The notes under the pieces are model-generated. The model ran no database searches. It saw only the letters and a program-made list of their open reading frames with translations, and was not told the origin of the DNA. A DNA stretch of 64,000 bases. Origin: Ailurus styani (lineage: Eukaryota > Chordata > Mammalia > Carnivora > Ailuridae). Positions 11,700 through 22,850 of the stretch are shown here, piece after piece. The stretch lies in contig LNAC01000031.1 in NCBI GenBank assembly GCA_002007465.1, positions 501,750-565,749 on the forward strand, given 5' to 3'. Each line of letters opens with the position of its first letter. The stretch's first letter is position 1. The position numbers and the translations under genes were made by a program.

Positions 11700-12180
11700 A
11701 TATTAGTTCCCTGTGGCTATTGTAGCAAATTACCATAAACTTGTTGACTAAAAATAAAATAATAAATAAATAAATAAATAAAATAAAAATAATTCTAGAG
11801 ATCAGAGGTCTAACATCAAGACATCAGCAGGGTCTTACTCCCTCCTAAGGCTCTAGGGGTCAATCCACTCCTTGCCTCTTTAAGCCTATGGTGTTCCTTG
11901 GCTTGCAACCCTATCGCTCTGGTCTTTGTTTTCACTGTCACACAATCTGCCCCTCTATTGTGCGTCTCTCCTCTTTATGTCTCTTATAAGTGTACTTGTC
12001 ATTAGATTTAGAGTCCACCCAGATATTCCAGGGAGATCTCATCTCAAGATCCTTAGGTAGGTTAGATCCGAAAAGACCATTTTCAGGTATCAATAGACCC
12101 CTTTCAGGTACCATTCACAGATTCTGGGGATTAGCACAAGGACATATCCTTTGGGAGGCCACCATTCAGCCCACTACCAA
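11700..12180 (-). mobile_element. MLT1-type LTR relic, minus strand
   Basis: ATTAGTTCCCTGTGGCTATTGTAGCAAATTACC opens the reversed LTR. CTTATAAGTGTACTTGTCATTAGA, GTCCACCCAGATATTCCAGG, TCATCTCAAGATCCTTA, AGATTCTGGGGATTAG and GGGAGGCCACCATTCAGCCCACTACC follow in MLT1 order. It shares orientation with the relic at 10.4-11.1 kb. A MIR lies between them and the copies differ strongly, so they are probably independent solo LTRs, not one provirus. Confidence 0.8.
11750..11791. repeat. (AAAT)n microsatellite in the LTR
   Basis: AAAT/TAAA repeats have expanded at the position that is AAACAACA-like in the reversed LTR. Confidence 0.9.
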
Positions 12181-12683
12181 CATCATGAATCCCTAAATTT
12201 ATAAAAGGAACCATCTTTCAGAGATGTTTAAGTTTGTCTCCCAAGAGCATATGGACAATTCATAGTGTGGCCATGCTTTGGTGGGGATGGGCTACAGACA
12301 CTTCTGACTCCAGGCCTAATTTTGAACACCTGGTGGCACATTATGGTCTGTCTGGCCCATCATGGCCAGTCCTAGAACTTTCAGTAAATCTCATCTTGGA
12401 GGATATGTCTATTAGCAAAAGAAGACAGTTTTACCCTTTTTTCCTTATATGAGCTTAATCTGACTTTCTGAAACTGTCAAAATTATTTCTTCTAGTGAAA
12501 ATTAACCTGAGTGTGGGAGTGAGTTGAATTGCTTTAAATTTAAAGATGTCAAAGTAAAGGTCGAGAAGATGCCTATCTTCGTTCTTTAATTAGAAGATTT
12601 CAGAGTTCTGTACTAAGATTTTAAAAGCAGGGTGAATCACTTCACCTTTGTACTGTGATCTTTGGTGCTTTTTTGCTGACCCT
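12181..12683. other. Unique DNA
   Basis: No recognisable repeat is seen. The 72-codon plus-strand frame at 12234-12452 shows no domain. Confidence 0.45.
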
Positions 12684-12831
12684 TGTCACCACAAATTACA
12701 GCGATCAGAGACAATTTGGAAAAGAAAGTTAAGTTCAGGAGTTTTTTTTTGTTGTTGTTGNTGTCACCACAAATTACAGCGATCAGAGACAATTTGGAAA
12801 AGAAAGTTAAGTTCAGGAGTTTTGAAGGAGT
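12684..12831. other. Duplicated flank at assembly joins (N at 12761 and 12832)
   Basis: The 62 bases at 12684-12745 recur identically at 12762-12823, on either side of a single N at 12761. A second N is at 12832. The first copy runs into a T-tract plus GTTGTTGTTG. The second runs straight on into GTTTTGAAGGAG without a SINE. The pattern fits two alleles, or two contig ends, placed in tandem by the assembler and not a biological tandem repeat. Confidence 0.85.
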
Positions 12832-12937
12832 NTCCCCGCCGAGCAGGGAGCCCGATGCGGGCCTCGATCCCAGGACCCTGAGATCATGACCTGAGCCGAA
12901 AGCAGAGGCATTAACCCACTGAGCCACCCAGGCGCCC
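12742..12937 (-). mobile_element. Young Can-SINE, minus strand, broken by assembly gaps
   Basis: The head half is at 12833-12937: GAGCAGGGAGCCCGATGCGGGCCTCGATCCCAGG through CCACTGAGCCACCCAGGCGCCC, almost without damage. The A-tail end is represented by the T-run and GTT units at 12742-12760. The middle is missing or replaced by the duplicated flank. AAGTTCAGGAGTTTT at 12731-12745 and 12938-12952 is the target-site duplication; the terminal Ts may belong to the tail. Confidence 0.85.
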
Positions 12938-12959
12938 AAGTTCAGGAGTTTTGAAGGAG

Positions 12960-13294
12960 CACACTGTCTCCCACATTTCCTCGCCCTTCCATTTTTGTCT
13001 TGCCTTTCCAACCACCCTGGACTTCTCCCACGTACATACTGTGTTTGATTGGTGATTATGGTGTGTGGTTAATGTATATCAATTTACACATATATCTTAT
13101 ATAATCTGAACAAATTTTCTTCTCATAAGACTCTTTCCAAATTACCTAAGGGTCTTTTCCCAAGCCCTAGGAAGTCAATTTTACATATTTTCACTCAATA
13201 CATATTTTTATAATGACTATATACATAAATGTTCAAGAAGTCACTCATTCTAATGTAATTCTTAAGCTAAGAATTTTAAAAAATCTGTATTACT
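12960..13294. other. Unique DNA
   Basis: No gene or recognisable repeat is seen. Confidence 0.45.
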
Positions 13295-13450
13295 TTGAGT
13301 TCTGCACTAATTAATTGTGTGACCTCAAGTGAGGGCCAAGACAACTTCCGTACATTTTCCTTATTTGCAAAACTGAGGTAATTGCTATTTCCTGACTCAA
13401 ATCACTGCTGTAAGTATAAAAGAACTTACAAAATAAATGTTGAGATAGTC
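13295..13450 (+). repeat. MIR, plus strand
   Basis: TTAATTGTGTGACCTCAAGTGAGG, then CATTTTCCTTATTTGCAAAACTGAGGTAATTGC and ATAAAAGAACTTACAAAATAAATG match the MIR core and tail order. Confidence 0.7.
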
Positions 13451-14659
13451 AGAAAACAAACGGTGTGCTAACTTTAAACAAAAAGAAAAGATGAAAGAAT
13501 AAGGAGCAATTGAAATATGCAAATTTAAAATCTATACTATATTTGGAGGATTTTCTCAGTTGTTTTTCTACAGTTATCATGGTATATTTTAAGCCTTTAA
13601 GACATCTATCCCAATGTCATTCTCTGCTAATGGCACTGGGATCGATGATCAAGATTTCCTAACGATTTTAATGTTATTAATGAAATATAAATTTGATTCC
13701 ACTGAAAACACTTCATTTTATAATGGCAATTCTGCAAATTCCACTAAGTGCCTTTGGAAACTCGTTCTAGCCTCCTTTTCCCCTCAGCCTTTATTTCCAG
13801 ATGTGTTACAACACTTACTCTATGTGAAAGCTCATCAGCTAGCACTAGGGAGCTTTAATTCTCAGGCATTTACTTCAATAGATAAGTGGTTAAATAGTAA
13901 CCAAGTGTATAAGCCTTTCCAAGAGAGGGTAAAGATGTTTGTAGGGAGAATGCAAGATGGTTGAAAAGTATTTAAACACAAATGATTAGTGGAGTTGTCC
14001 AGGGACCAAAGAACCTTCTGTTGAGTGGATAGGAAAAAAGATTGGCCTGCTGTTTTTCACAGATAGTTTGCATTAAAGCATAAAGTAATTAAGTGTTTTA
14101 ATTTTGATCCCTGTAGTGCCTCTCCTTCTCAGAGCACAGCAGGGAGGGGCAACATAACTGGCACATTTGGAAGGTTGGGTTCCTGAGGTTGCAGAAAGTC
14201 TTTGTACTTGAAAACTGACATTTGGGTTTACTATGTATGTATGTATACTCTGTTCCTATTCATGTAGTAAGCAGAAAGATTGTGCCTATTCCACCTTCAA
14301 AAAGCAGCCTCTTCAAAAAGCAGCAAATCTTCAAAGTTTAGGGTGAATATTCTTTCATGGGAGAGGTTAATTGTGTGCTCATCTGGGCGGCTGCTAGAGC
14401 TGAAAATACGGTTTTGTGTGTTTGTATGTATGTTTGTTTCTGATATGATTTTGTACTCAGACAACATTATACTTTTTTTATATAGTTTTACTTTACTCAA
14501 GAACATATTCATGTGTACATCCAAGGCCCTAAAGGGTCCCTTTGATTTCCTAGTTAATTGGGCCTTTGAGTTAAGCTTATATACCATTGAATTGAATATG
14601 AGAGTAGATCCTTTTCCAGTTGATGTAAGAAAGGTAGAAAATTATAAAAGATTATCTTT
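13451..14659. other. Unique DNA with two unexplained open frames
   Basis: Plus-strand frames of 116 codons (13614-13964) and 149 codons (14280-14729) occur here. Neither has a domain I recognise. Both are Phe/Ser/Leu-rich, as expected from AT-rich DNA, and the longer one runs into an L2 relic. I do not call either a gene. A short (ATGT)n run lies at 14231-14246. Confidence 0.4.
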
Positions 14660-14765
14660 CAAAACAGAGTCCAACTTGTTTACCACTGAGACTTCATCCC
14701 TAAACAGTGCCTGGCATGTTGCAATATAGTCCCTATATTTGAAGATTCAATAAATCAATGAGTCT
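14660..14765 (+). repeat. L2 3'-end relic, plus strand
   Basis: CAACTTGTTTACCACTGAGAC, CATCCCTAAACAGTGCCTGGCATGTTGCA and TTCAATAAATCAATGAG follow the L2 3' end in sense orientation. Confidence 0.65.
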
Positions 14766-14944
14766 TCTGGATCTTTATTTTCCACCATGGAATGCAATAT
14801 GACAGCTCTCACCCTGTCTTAGGCTGTATTCCTTAAAGATGTGATAATATACATGAAATGCATTAGATTTAATGCTCAGATGAGGATATTTCTATTTGAT
14901 CTATCTACTTCAAACTATTTTTCTATTTGTGTTGAAGTTATAGG

Positions 14945-15115
14945 TATGCTGGACTAAGCAACTAAAGATCTATATTCTAGACTTCATTGAAATACTTGGC
15001 TCATTTATCTTGTATGTAAAATGGAGGTCTTAGCATCTTTCTCATTAATCTTGCAGAATAGTCATATAAGCTAAAAGAGAGAATGTATACAGTCTTTTTG
15101 AAACTCTTTGCTACT
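14945..15115 (+). repeat. Possible MIR relic
   Basis: GACTTCATTGAAATACTTGGCTCATTTATCTTGTATGTAAAATGGAGGTCTTAGCATC resembles the MIR segment around CTCATCTGTAAAATGGGGATAATA. It is diverged. Confidence 0.5.
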
Positions 15116-15220
15116 TTTTGAAGCATCCCAGGATGCTATTCCATCCAAATGTGAGAGGTAATTTTTTAGGATAAATGAAAAGCACATCACCTTCATGAGT
15201 ATTTCTGGTCACCAGGAAAA

Positions 15221-15248
15221 AATATACATATATATACATATATATGTA
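15221..15248. repeat. TA/CATA palindromic microsatellite
   Basis: ATACATATATATACATATATATGTAT is a self-complementary AT-rich run. Confidence 0.85.
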
Positions 15249-15702
15249 TCTGAGGATTGATAAGCAGAGAAGTATTATGATCTTTATCTTTTATGTGGGA
15301 TTGAATAAGAGAAATAAGCCTATAAACAATGTATGGATATGTCAGCACAGCATGTTTGTTAATGCAAAACTAAGTATATCATAAATTCATCTAATATATT
15401 GTTTTCAAAACGTAAGATCATTACTATATTATTTAAAGCAAAGTGTTAAATTCTGAGCAAATATGGGATTTTACCACATTCATTCATATTTCAGGCAGGG
15501 GCTATTCTTCCATCAGTTTACCATCCTGCATAATTATTGTTATATCATTTATTTAAATGTGATATATATTATTATAACCGATGTATGATTGAATATTAGT
15601 TATACATGAAAAAATTCTGCTGGCTTTCCTGTTCTAAGGGGACATAATCTTTAAAGATATTTTAAAATCAAAAAGTAAAAAAAATCATAGAACTATAACA
15701 TT

Positions 15703-15766
15703 CTATTAGCAATAATCACGCCTCAGATAAACCTCATTGGCTACGATACTGCCACTGTGCAAAGCT
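15703..15766 (-). pseudogene. RNU4 (pseudogene): U4 snRNA retropseudogene, 3'-truncated
   Basis: Read on the minus strand from 15766 down, the sequence starts AGCTTTGCACAGTGGCAGTA, passes through TCGTAGCCAATGAGGTTTAT and CTGAGGCGTGATTATTGCTAAT, then stops. These are the first 62 or so bases of U4 spliceosomal RNA with only a few changes (e.g. CACAG for CGCAG, TTTATCTGAGGCGTG for TCTATCCGAGGCGCG). The rest of U4, including the second stem-loop and Sm site, is absent, so it cannot make functional U4. A perfect 15-bp target-site duplication TAGAACTATAACATT flanks it at 15688-15702 and 15766-15780. The head is complete and there is no A-tail, which fits an snRNA retropseudogene made from a partial cDNA. 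Confidence 0.92.
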
Positions 15767-15780
15767 AGAACTATAACATT

Positions 15781-16819
15781 TTAAAGTGAGAGAAAGTATA
15801 AATCAAGTAAAAATATATAATTTTAGAAAAAAGGAAACCAGGATTCCACAAAAATCTGAAAAATGTTGTAAGTAGCCACGTGGCAAATCGAAGAGGCTTA
15901 AGGAAGAAAAAAAGGGTGGAGACAGCATTACTGCATGATAAAGCCAAAAAGTCCAGGTATATTTCTAGGTTAAAGGACAGCATAGCTGGATCCAGGCGCT
16001 CAAACACTATTGCCAGAAAAATTTTACTTTCTATATCTTGGTCCTGCTTTGATCTGTGTTGTCTTTATTCCCAGGAAGGAAATTTCAACACCAAAATGGC
16101 AGACATAGGCTTGCTTCCAAAATCTAGCAAACTCAACCACGGTTTGGCTTTTCTGTCAGTAGTTCAAGCAAAACCTCAAGATTGATCACCACTACCTTTG
16201 ACTGATGAAGCTTGGTTCACACTTGTACTTCTGAACCAGTCACTGTGAGGAAAGTGATATGGGAGTCTCACTGGCAAGTTGTGGATGATATATGCCCCAT
16301 CCTGAAGGGGGTGGGGTGGGTAAGGTTTATTCAAATTATATGACCAGAAAGTCAAGGTAATGAATAGTTATACAAAGAAGGGGTAACCAAGGTGGAGAAG
16401 GCAAAATCAATAAATGTCCCCTGTAGAAAGTGGTACAGCAGTAAAAGAAATTTCCAAGAAGGTGGGAAATGTTTCAGAGAAGAGGTTCATGAAAAAAAGG
16501 AATAACAAAAAAGTGTTACTATTTAGAGGAGGGCATGAAATCTTCCTTAAAATTAATAATATCACATATTGGATCATTGAGAGTAGATATTGTCCGTTAC
16601 TTGTAGGATGCTAAAGAAGAGGCCTGAGGAGTAGAATTGATTTTAAAAAATATAGGAAAACAGTTAAAAACTGAACTTTGTCATATCCTTGGGAAGAACA
16701 TTTTAAGACTTTTGTATAATAAAGATTCATCTCAAGTCACTACCATTTGTTAAGTAAATTTATAGTCAGGTTATCAGGAACTATGCACCATGAGAGAAAC
16801 TAGAAGTAAATGTGATTAG
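15781..16819. other. Unassigned DNA, possible very old repeat
   Basis: A plus-strand frame of 101 codons (15880-16185) has a basic N-terminal half (GLRKKKR, KAKKSR) but no known domain. Parts around 16020-16270, such as CTGAACCAGTCACTGTGAGG, have the feel of an old interspersed repeat that I cannot name. No gene is called. Confidence 0.35.
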
Positions 16820-17035
16820 CAGCATAGTGACATGTTTGAAAGCCTGGGTTCTGGAGCCACCTGTCTCAATTTGAATCCTAGTTCTTCTCTTGGCTCTGTG
16901 TATGAACTTGGGAAAGCTACTTAAGCTCTCTGCCTTAGTTTACTCATTTAAAAATGTATGTAGTATTAGAACCTACTCTATTTTACAGGGTGTATCAAAA
17001 ACTGTGAAAGGTCTGAAAATAAATGTACTTGCAAG
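16820..17035 (+). repeat. MIR, plus strand
   Basis: The element is nearly full-length: AGCATAGTGACATG, GGGTTCTGGAGCCACCTGTC, GAACTTGGGAAAGCTACTTAAGCTCTCTGCCTTAG, TTTACTCATTTAAAAATGTATGTAGTA and CAGGGTGTATC follow MIR order. The short frame across it is not coding. Confidence 0.85.
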
Positions 17036-17467
17036 ATACAAATTATCCTGTTTTCTGGATGCTGGTATAAAAGAAGACACTCCTGGATCAGAGACAAATA
17101 ACTTAATTATCCATGGCATATGCCATTTTTATTTTCCAGTAAGGTCTCATCAGGTGACAGGGAGAGAGATGCCTGGTGGATGCTGCATAGATAGTGGATT
17201 TGTGTTACAACTCACAGTCCCCAGGTATAAGAAACTCTAATATTTTTTAACCCACTGCAAGCAAACCCAATCTTTGTCCTATAGGAAGACATAATCTTTA
17301 TTGTATTGGACAAAGCACAAGCCGGCTCTTTCCTCGGGAGGGAGATATAATATCTATTTTCCAAGACTGCTCCATACACAAACTTTTTTTAGAAGGTAAT
17401 CAAGAACAAAAAGACAATTATAACCTCTGCCCTCAAGAAGCTAAGAAATGCAAGGAACCCTTAAAAG
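17036..17467. other. Unique DNA
   Basis: No gene or recognisable repeat is seen. Confidence 0.45.
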
Positions 17468-17663
17468 GGGCACCTGGGTGGCTGAGTCCTTAAGCATCTG
17501 CCTTCAGCTCAGGTCATTATCCCAGGGTCCTGGGATCAAGTCCTGCATCGGACTCCCTGCTCAGTTGGAAGCCGGCTTCTCCCTCTTCCACTCCCCCTGC
17601 TTGTGTTCCCTCACTCGCTATCTCTCTCTCTCTGTCATATAAATAAATAAAATCTAAAAAAAA
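17468..17663 (+). mobile_element. Can-SINE, plus strand, older subfamily
   Basis: GGGCACCTGGGTGGCTGAGTCCTTAAGCATCTGCC head, GGTCATTATCCCAGGGTCCTGGGATC, CCCCCTGCTTGTGTTCC and an AATAAATAAAATCTAAAAA tail identify it. The TTAAGCATCTGCC and TGCTTGTGTTCC segments mark the older subfamily. I found no clean target-site duplication. Confidence 0.93.
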
Positions 17664-19184
17664 GAGAAACATATAAAGGATTGTCTCCTCACAGGTTGTT
17701 GTAAATTAATGAATGTACTATTATTATTATTAAATAACTTTTTAAACTATTACTAGAGTTATATATTTTATTCCATCTATTTAGCTCTCATGTATATGAG
17801 TCATAATCATATCTGTTCAGTCCAATTAGTGTGACTAAGACAAGCAACAATTGCAATAAAAGGTCCTGAAACACCCAAAAGTGGAATTGGGTCACACAAC
17901 AAGACTGATAAGTCATCATTTTATTTATATATCCTCTTCTTTCAAGGCCATAACTCAGGTTTAGGATCTTCCTAAAGTTTAGGAACTTCCCAGTTTTCAT
18001 TTATTTTCCCCATGCTGGCTTATTGTACTTCCACATAAGATCTTTTATTAACGAAATAATTTCATGTCTTTTATAGATACGGAAGAAATTAATGTGTATG
18101 ATAATAACCATAATAATCCAGAAAACAATCCTCCATAAGAGCCCACATTAAACATCTCTGTTTAATATTTTTTCTTCTTATTTTTTTCTGAAAATTTCAT
18201 GGAGAATTGTATTATACAGTCAAATTATAAATATTATAGAAAGAAAACTTTAGAAATGTAACCAACAGGGAAAAGCTAAATAGCATGAGAAGAGATGGAG
18301 GTGTAAAATTACAGAAGAAAAATTGCAGAAGATAAAAAAAGTCAATGTTAAGATAAACGAGTATATACAACTGTAATAAAATAACTTACATGAACTACCA
18401 ATAAAATCTGATTCCTTAGGGTTTTTTTTCAGTAGTAAAACTAATTTAAAAAAAAAACCCAATATGTGTAGTCAACATAGAAAATAACTGGAAAGAAGAA
18501 TATATACCACAGAGTAATGGTGGTTAAGAGTGCACGTAAACTCAAACATCCCATTAACAGACTCACCGAGGGATAATCCTGTAGCTGCCAACAAAATGGT
18601 TTGAATTTTCTGCCAGAACACCAGATGTTGCTCTGTTAAAATTATAAGAAAATAAAGTCCTGTGAATTAGTCTGTGACCTGTAGTACTACTTTCACAGGT
18701 TGAATAAAGCATTATCTATCCATAATAAGAATTAAGAGACCTGTTTGTAAAGACATTTTGAAAAAAAATAAAGATAACAGGTTTTGTGTGTGTGTGTGTA
18801 CATGTGTAGGTGTGTGTATAAAACCTATTGCCAAATAACTATACTTCATAATTGGATCATTCTTTATCATTTTCAATTTTTTACCCTAAAACAAGTTAAC
18901 TTTATTATGATTATATTCTTCTTTCATTTTACAGATTTTTAATAACTTGAAGTTCCAAAAAGATAAGTAAGCAGTAGTCCCTAACTATAAATATCTTAGA
19001 ACCAATGAGGTGACAAACTGAAAATTACTACATTCTAGTTCATTTTGGAGCTACAAGATATGTTCTCTACTGGAAGCTTTCTTCAAGTATTCAGAATGTG
19101 GTAAGAAGTCAAAATTTAGTCAGAAGATAGCTCTTTCTTTGCTCATTTCTTATGTCCAAGTCTGCACAATATTGAAGCAGTTTA
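17664..19184. other. Mostly unique AT-rich DNA
   Basis: No gene is seen. A possible MIR start (GTAATGGTGGTTAAGAGTGCA) is at about 18513-18540. A (TG)n run lies at about 18784-18820 with an ACATG interruption. Confidence 0.45.
18784..18820. repeat. Interrupted (TG)n microsatellite
   Basis: TGTGTGTGTGTGTACATGTGTAGGTGTGTGTAT is a TG run with two interruptions. Confidence 0.85.
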
Positions 19185-19787
19185 AAGACATCATTGCTAC
19201 AAAACTAAGAGGCAACCTTTGGAATGGGAGAAGACATTTGCAAATGACATCTAATAAAGGATTAGTATTCAAAATCTATAAAAAGCTTATCAAACTCAAT
19301 ACCCAAAAAGCAGATAATCCAGTTATGAAATGGACAGAAGACATGAATACATATTTTTCCAAAGAAGACATTCAGATGGCTAACAGACACCTGAAAAGAT
19401 GTTCAATATCACTCATCATCAGGGAAATGCAAATCAAAAATGCAATGAGCTATCACCTCACACCTGTTAGAATGGCTAAAATAAACAACACAGGAAACAA
19501 CAGATATTGGTGAGGACATGGAGAAAGAGGAACCCTCTTGCACTGTTGGTGGAAAAGCAAAATGGTACAGCCACTCTGGAAAATGGTATGGAGGTTCCTC
19601 AAAAGTTAAAAATAGAACTCCCTTACAATCCTGCAATTGCACTACTAGGTATTTACCCAAAGGATACAAAAATGATTTGAAGGGGCACATGCGCCCAGAT
19701 GTTTATAGCAGCATTATCAATAATAGCCAAATTGTGGAAAGAGCCCAAATGTCCACCAACTGATGAATGGAAATAGAAGTTATGGTA

Positions 19788-19832
<45 letters not shown>

Positions 19833-20260
19833 ATATTACTCTGCAATAAAAAAGAATGAAATCTTACCGTTTGCAATGACATGGGTGGAGCTAGAATGTA
19901 TTATGCTAAGCAAAATAAGTCATTCAGAGGAAGACAAATACCATATGATTTCACCGATATGTGGAGATTAGGAAACAAAACAGATGGATATAGGGGAAAA
20001 GGGGCGGAGAGAGGGGAAGCAAACCATAATAAGATATCTTAACTACAGAGAACAAACAGAGGGTTGTTGGAAGGGAGGTGGGCAGGGGCTAAATAGGTGA
20101 TGGGTATTGAGGAAGGCACTTGTGATGAGCACTGGGTGTTATGAGCACTGGATGAATCACTAGATTCTACTCCTAAAACTAATATTACATTATAGGTTAG
20201 CTAACTAGAATTTAAATAAAAATTGAAACAAAAACAAACAAAACAGAAGACATCATTGCT
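19185..20260 (+). mobile_element. L1, 5'-truncated, plus strand, with TSD
   Basis: The element body is about 19199-20246, flanked by the 14-bp target-site duplication AAGACATCATTGCT at 19185-19198 and 20247-20260. Translated pieces include residues of the L1 ORF2 C-terminal end ([25 protein letters not shown] and a decayed IYPKGY segment). It then has (AC)n, the last ORF2 part and the 3'-UTR, which ends in AAAATTGAAACAAAAACAAAC. Frameshifts and stops make it inactive. Confidence 0.95.
19790..19830. repeat. (AC)20 microsatellite inside L1
   Basis: A perfect AC run replaces the short L1 sequence between TATGGTACA and GAATATTACTC. It is the same site as the runs at 6901 and 33349. Confidence 0.97.
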
Positions 20261-20640
20261 GATCAGTTTCATTTCATGGACATGGAAGAACATGATTTTG
20301 ATTTTAGACTTTGAGAATTTGGTTTAGATTTTGATAATTGTTCCATGATATCATTTTACCAAGGCTACATAGATTAGAATAATGATAAAATAATAGTTGA
20401 TCATAAGTAACTATATAGATTTCCCGCATATATTTCTATAGGAAAAGGCATTACAATTTCTTTCCTTTCTTCTAAATAAATGAAAAAAAGCCACAATTAA
20501 TAAACTTATATCATATATACATGTTCTTAGGGACTCTAACAGAGAAAAAGTGAAAGTTGGATTAGAAAGCATTTTAAATGCCATAGAAGTGAAAGTCTCT
20601 TAGAGCACATGTAATGAGAGTGAATGAAATATAAAAGATT
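20261..20640. other. Unique DNA
   Basis: No gene or recognisable repeat is seen. Confidence 0.45.
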
Positions 20641-20860
20641 CATTTATTCACTTCCTTATTTGTTAAACATTTTTTAATACCTATTTGTGTCAGAGACTAG
20701 AGTGGCTGCAGGGGACACAATAGCCAGCAGATAAATGAACAAAAACCATAGTGTCTGCCTTCACGGTACATAAATTTTAAATAGGAGAGATTAATTAAAT
20801 AATCAATAAACACAAAATTTCAACTCCATTCAGTGCTGCGTAGTTCTTAGAAGTGCCTAG
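20641..20860 (-). repeat. L2 3'-end relic, minus strand
   Basis: ATTTATTCACTTCCTTATTTGTTAAACATT, then GTGTCAGAGACTAGAGTGGCTGCAGGGGACACAATAG, ATGAACAAAAACCATAGTGTCTGCCTTCACGGTACAT and CAATAAACA reproduce the reversed L2 tail. Confidence 0.8.
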
Positions 20861-21667
20861 AACAGGAGGACTTGAGTTAAGATGTTGAACTTAAATGTCA
20901 AATACAAGTGAATTAGACAAACAGAGGAAGAATATTCCATTTTGCTTTTTAGAAACACCGTGATCATAGCAGATTCACAAATGTTTCCACCAATGCCCCT
21001 TTATGCAGAGAAGCGTTTATCTATACCCCCAGAGACTTGGGGACACAGCCAAAAGCTTTTCTCCAAAAGCAACATCTCAGTGCCACAGCCTACTTTAGAC
21101 TAGGGTGACCTCACATTTCAGTTTACCATGGGTCATCCTCACTTATGCTTCTTGTCCTGGCTTAAATTTTTAATGGTTCATGGGTTTACTCTTAGAATTA
21201 TGCTTGTTAGGACAATATATTGTACTGTCATCCCTTCTTTATACTCATATTTTATCCTAAATTTTCACTGAAACATTTTACTCTGTGCTAAAATAAGCCT
21301 GTGTCACTTTATATGTAAGTAAGCAATGAGTAAGATAATGCTCAAGGGGAAATTATTAGCCTTCGAGCAACTGCAATTTGAGTAAGAGCTATTTCAATGG
21401 ACTATTTAAATACATAATTTAAAACTGGTTTAAATAATCACAAATAATATAGTCTCATCCCTGATGGTTCCAAGAAAAAAGAGATGGATACAATTGACCA
21501 TACTTAACAGGAATTCTAGAAACAGAAAGCAGAGAGGACAAGGTAGCTACACAGTAATTAATGACAAGGCAATGTGAACTTCTGTTATTAATTTTTAAGA
21601 TAGCATCTTTGTGTTTTTTTATTAACTTCCCACCTCATTTCAGAATCACTAATTTTATTGTCTTATA
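20861..21667. other. Unique DNA, possible DNA-transposon scrap
   Basis: No gene is seen. TAGACTAGGGTGACCTCACATTTCAG at about 21098-21123 weakly resembles the end of a hAT-type MER element; I would not rely on it. Confidence 0.35.
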
Positions 21668-21900
21668 TATTCATTCAACAAATATATTCTGAGAGCCACT
21701 GCATACATCAGGCACTGTTCTGCTCAAGGTATTAGGGATGCAGTGGAGAATAACAGAAAAAAAATCTTGTCTTCATAGACCTTGTTAGTATTTGAAGACT
21801 TTTATACTTAAGAATAAATTATAAAATAGCTAAAGTGAAGTGGTAGTGTACTACAAATGTGAAGATAGGATCAGTATAAGAGAAAGTATAGGGTCAAAGT
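21668..21900 (-). repeat. L2 3'-end relic, minus strand
   Basis: TATTCATTCAACAAATATATTCTGAG, CATCAGGCACTGTTCTGCTCAAGGTATTAGGGATGCAG and AAATCTTGTCTTCATAGACCTTG match the reversed L2 tail. Confidence 0.85.
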
Positions 21901-22837
21901 CAGACAAAAAGATCACACAGGCAGTATAGAAAGAAACTTACTATGACTAAGTCTTAGGGCTGTCTTTGGGCTTCCCAACGCCAAAAGGAAATAAAAAAGA
22001 GAGAGAGAGATTCAACTAATTATTACTTTTTCTCGCCTGGTATGGAAAAAAATCCTCAGAAGATACAGGATTTTCTAGGAACAATTCCCACACATGCATG
22101 CATGCATACCACGAACACAGGAAACTGTGACTAAAAAACACTAAGAGAAACTGCCTAATGATTCCAAGCTCAGGTCCTCAGAACTGGTATACATGTAACA
22201 AACCAGAAAACTTGAAAAAATACAAATTCTCCTGTACTTTGCCTAGTATAATGCTTCTCAGGTAGCCCTGAAATGTAGTCTGATAGGGGAATCCCAGAGA
22301 TACTGAGCACTATTTTTTATTTTTTAATAAAAATGGAGCAGGTCTTATATGGTATAATCCACTTAAGTGCAGAAATTAGGTTTTTTTAACAAATAACAAA
22401 AAATAAGATATAATAATAAATATACATAGTTGTATATAACATATATAAGAAAGATTTTTAAAAACTAATTTATTACATAAAAGTCTCCTAAATTTTGATA
22501 CCAAACCAAAAAAAAACCCCTAAAAGGGACAAATACAATCTTGTTACTGGTAAGAACACAGATTTTAAGATTCTTAAAGGAAGCATTGTAATCTAAAAAT
22601 ATGCTGAATAAGAACTCATAAAAACCATGCAAAGTATATTTCTGAGATGAAATATAAAATATTTTAAAAATTGTTATTAATTACATTGATAGGACAAACA
22701 GAAATAGCATTTTTTCAATATTAAAGAGATAAAATACAAATTAATTACAAAATAAAAAACAAAACATTGACCTGCTCACATACATTCCACTCACTTACAA
22801 CCCACAAAACCAAAATGCCTACATGAACACAGAGTTT
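21901..22837. other. Unique DNA
   Basis: No gene is seen. A short (CATG)n run lies at 22094-22107. Confidence 0.45.
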
Positions 22838-22850
22838 AAAGAAATTTTAT

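Noticed and set aside
10411..12180. The two same-strand MLT1 LTRs as one provirus
   Set aside because: The copies are too different, a MIR lies between them, and no internal retroviral sequence is seen.
12637..13011. 124-codon minus-strand frame with a repeated peptide
   Set aside because: The repeat comes from the assembly duplication, and the frame runs across N bases and a SINE.
13614..13964. 116-codon plus-strand open frame
   Set aside because: No domain is recognised. One or so frame of this length is expected by chance in 64 kb of this composition.
14280..14729. 149-codon plus-strand open frame
   Set aside because: It is rich in Phe, Ser and Leu as AT-rich DNA gives, runs into an L2 relic at its 3' end, and has no domain or promoter-like context.
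15880..16185. 101-codon frame with a basic N-terminal half
   Set aside because: The basic stretch comes from AAGAAAAAAAGG-type DNA, and the region looks like an old repeat.
16200..16245. C/D-box snoRNA-like motifs (CTGATGAAG and TTCTGAACC)
   Set aside because: The boxes are too close together, there is no terminal stem, and such short motifs are common by chance.
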